A DNA stretch of 8,335 bases, taken from NCBI GenBank assembly GCA_021204375.1, contig JAJPZL010000287.1:1-8335 (forward strand), given 5' to 3'. A program made the translations under genes and the position numbers. A model generated the notes under the pieces. That model was not told the DNA's origin, made no database searches, and saw nothing but the letters and a program-made list of their open reading frames with translations. This stretch comes from Bacteroides sp. (lineage in GTDB: Bacteria; Bacteroidota; Bacteroidia; Bacteroidales; Bacteroidaceae). This document shows positions 7,248-8,335 of this stretch, in pieces. Positions within the stretch are counted from its first letter, which is position 1, and each line of letters starts with the position of its first letter.

Positions 7248-8335
7248 ATGGCCGAGAAGATCGGCTATAGTCTGGGCGACGGTTCTGCGAACCTGATCTT
7301 CCAGATGATGATGATGTTCCAGTTCTTCTTTTATACTGATGTTTTTGGTATAAAGGCAACAGCTGCCGGTACCATTCTCTTTGTAGCCCGGTTCTTTGAT
7401 GCTTTTGTAGATCCGGTAGTGGGTATTCTGGCCGACCGGACCAATACCAAATGTGGGAAATACCGGCCATGGATACTCTGGACAGCTATTCCTTTTGCCG
7501 TATTTTTTGTACTTGCTTTTACTACTCCCGATCTGGCTGAACGTGGTAAGATCACTTATGCAGGTATCACTTATACGTTGTTAATGTCTATTTACTCTTT
7601 TAATAATACCCCTTATGACTCTTTGGGAGGGGTCATGACCAGTGATATTAAGGAACGTACCAGTATCTCTTCCGTACGTTTTGTAGCGGCTACTATCGCT
7701 ACATTTGTTGTTCAGGGACTTACTCTGCCGTTGGTCAATAAATTCGGCCAGGGAGACGACCAGCGTGGTTGGTTCCTTACTATTTTACTTTTTGCCGTTG
7801 TTAGTGTTATTTTACTTGTGATCACTTTCTTCTCAACCAAAAAACGTATTAAGCCCCCTGTCAACCAGAAAACGTCTGTTAAATAGGATTTTAAAGATCT
7901 GATCAGTAGCCGTCCCTGGAAAGCCATGTTCGTGCTTACGCTTTTCCTTTTTACTACCCTGGCTATGTTAGGAAGCAGTATGTCCTACTACTTTAACTAC
8001 TTTGTCGATAAAACGGCTCTTTACGAATTTCTCCGGAATTTCGGATTGGTAAGTACAGAAGGCCTGCCGGGTGGTATCTGGTATAATTTCCTGGATGCTT
8101 TCGGTTTGATCGCACAGCCCGACCTCAGCAATGTATTTGCCGTAGGTTTCAGTCTCTTTAATATGATTGGACAGCTGGTTACCTTAGTCGGAGTGATACT
8201 GCTTTCGGGCTATCTGTCGTGGATTTTCGGGAAACGGAATGTCTTTATTGTATGTCTGGCGCTTACTGCTGTATTTACCGGTATGTTCTACCTGGTAGAT
8301 TCTACCAGTATCGGGACTATCTTCCTGATCAATAT
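7248..8335 (+). pseudogene. GPH-family (glycoside-pentoside-hexuronide:cation) sugar symporter, internal TAG, truncated by the window end
   Basis: This inner-membrane transporter of the major facilitator superfamily probably imports xylose, xylo-oligosaccharides or glucuronate-bearing fragments by cation symport. Family marks are the N-terminal AEKIGYSLGDGSANLIFQ, DAFVDPVVGILADRT followed by GKYRPW (the charged loop after helix 2), and LGGVMTSDIKERTSISSVRF. Six hydrophobic helices are readable before the stop; at least three more follow (from WKAMFVLTLFLF; from VFAVGFSLFNMIG; from NVFIVCLALTAVF), with a ~40-residue insert between the first two. TAG at 7884-7886 falls in the central cytoplasmic loop, between TSVK and DFKDLISSRPW; Gln or Glu is the likeliest ancestral residue. 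The frame is open from there to the last base. The start at ATG 7248 is the only ATG available, but the in-frame codons just upstream (reading TPNQKVS) also look coding, so the original start may lie 5' and have been lost or be non-ATG. It starts 44 bases after the esterase stop, in the same likely operon. Confidence 0.85.

Overview
The window is a stretch of bacterial DNA carrying five consecutive + strand genes for breakdown and uptake of decorated (glucurono/acetyl) xylan. The protein families, the A/T-rich non-Shine-Dalgarno leaders and a TAnnTTTG promoter element point to Bacteroidota, most likely order Bacteroidales; I cannot place it more finely. It looks like the downstream part of a xylan utilisation locus, with any outer-membrane import genes lying upstream of the window.

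Layout: (1) 2-892, C-terminal part of a GH10 endo-xylanase, preceded by the tail of a carbohydrate-binding module inserted in the catalytic domain; (2) 916-950, a strong hairpin; (3) 978-2589, a secreted GH35/GH42-like beta-galactosidase-type enzyme with a DUF5597 C-terminus; (4) 2591-5092, a GH115 alpha-glucuronidase; (5) 5093-5269, an intergenic control region with three exact TGTAACA boxes at an exact 21-bp period, a fourth degenerate box in the same register, and a TAnnTTTG promoter element; (6) 5270-7203, an SGNH-type sialate O-acetylesterase/acetyl-xylan esterase family protein; (7) 7248 to the window end, a GPH-family sugar symporter. As a pathway, GH10 would cut the xylan backbone, GH115 would remove (4-O-methyl)glucuronic acid, the esterase would remove acetyl groups, the GH35-like enzyme would remove a further sugar decoration, and the symporter would carry the released sugars across the inner membrane.

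The striking fact is that every one of the five genes is interrupted. I count five internal stop codons (TAG at 227, 1476, 3512 and 7884; TGA at 6439) and three one-base frameshifts (A-run 1638-1644, near 2203-2207, T-run 5782-5785), with recognisable family sequence continuing directly beyond each one. In addition, the GH10 acid/base glutamate reads lysine, and GH115 carries several unusual residues at family-conserved positions, each one G-to-A change from the expected codon. The three frameshifts all look like loss of one base from a homopolymer. Either a whole xylan locus is decaying together, very recently and under G:C-to-A:T mutation pressure, or the sequence carries many errors (homopolymer undercalling, or base damage). 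Stop-codon recoding explains little of it. I annotate the five genes as pseudogenes or interrupted genes over their full spans. Reverse-strand open frames appear to be shadows of these genes, and I found no tRNA, rRNA, CRISPR array or insertion sequence.
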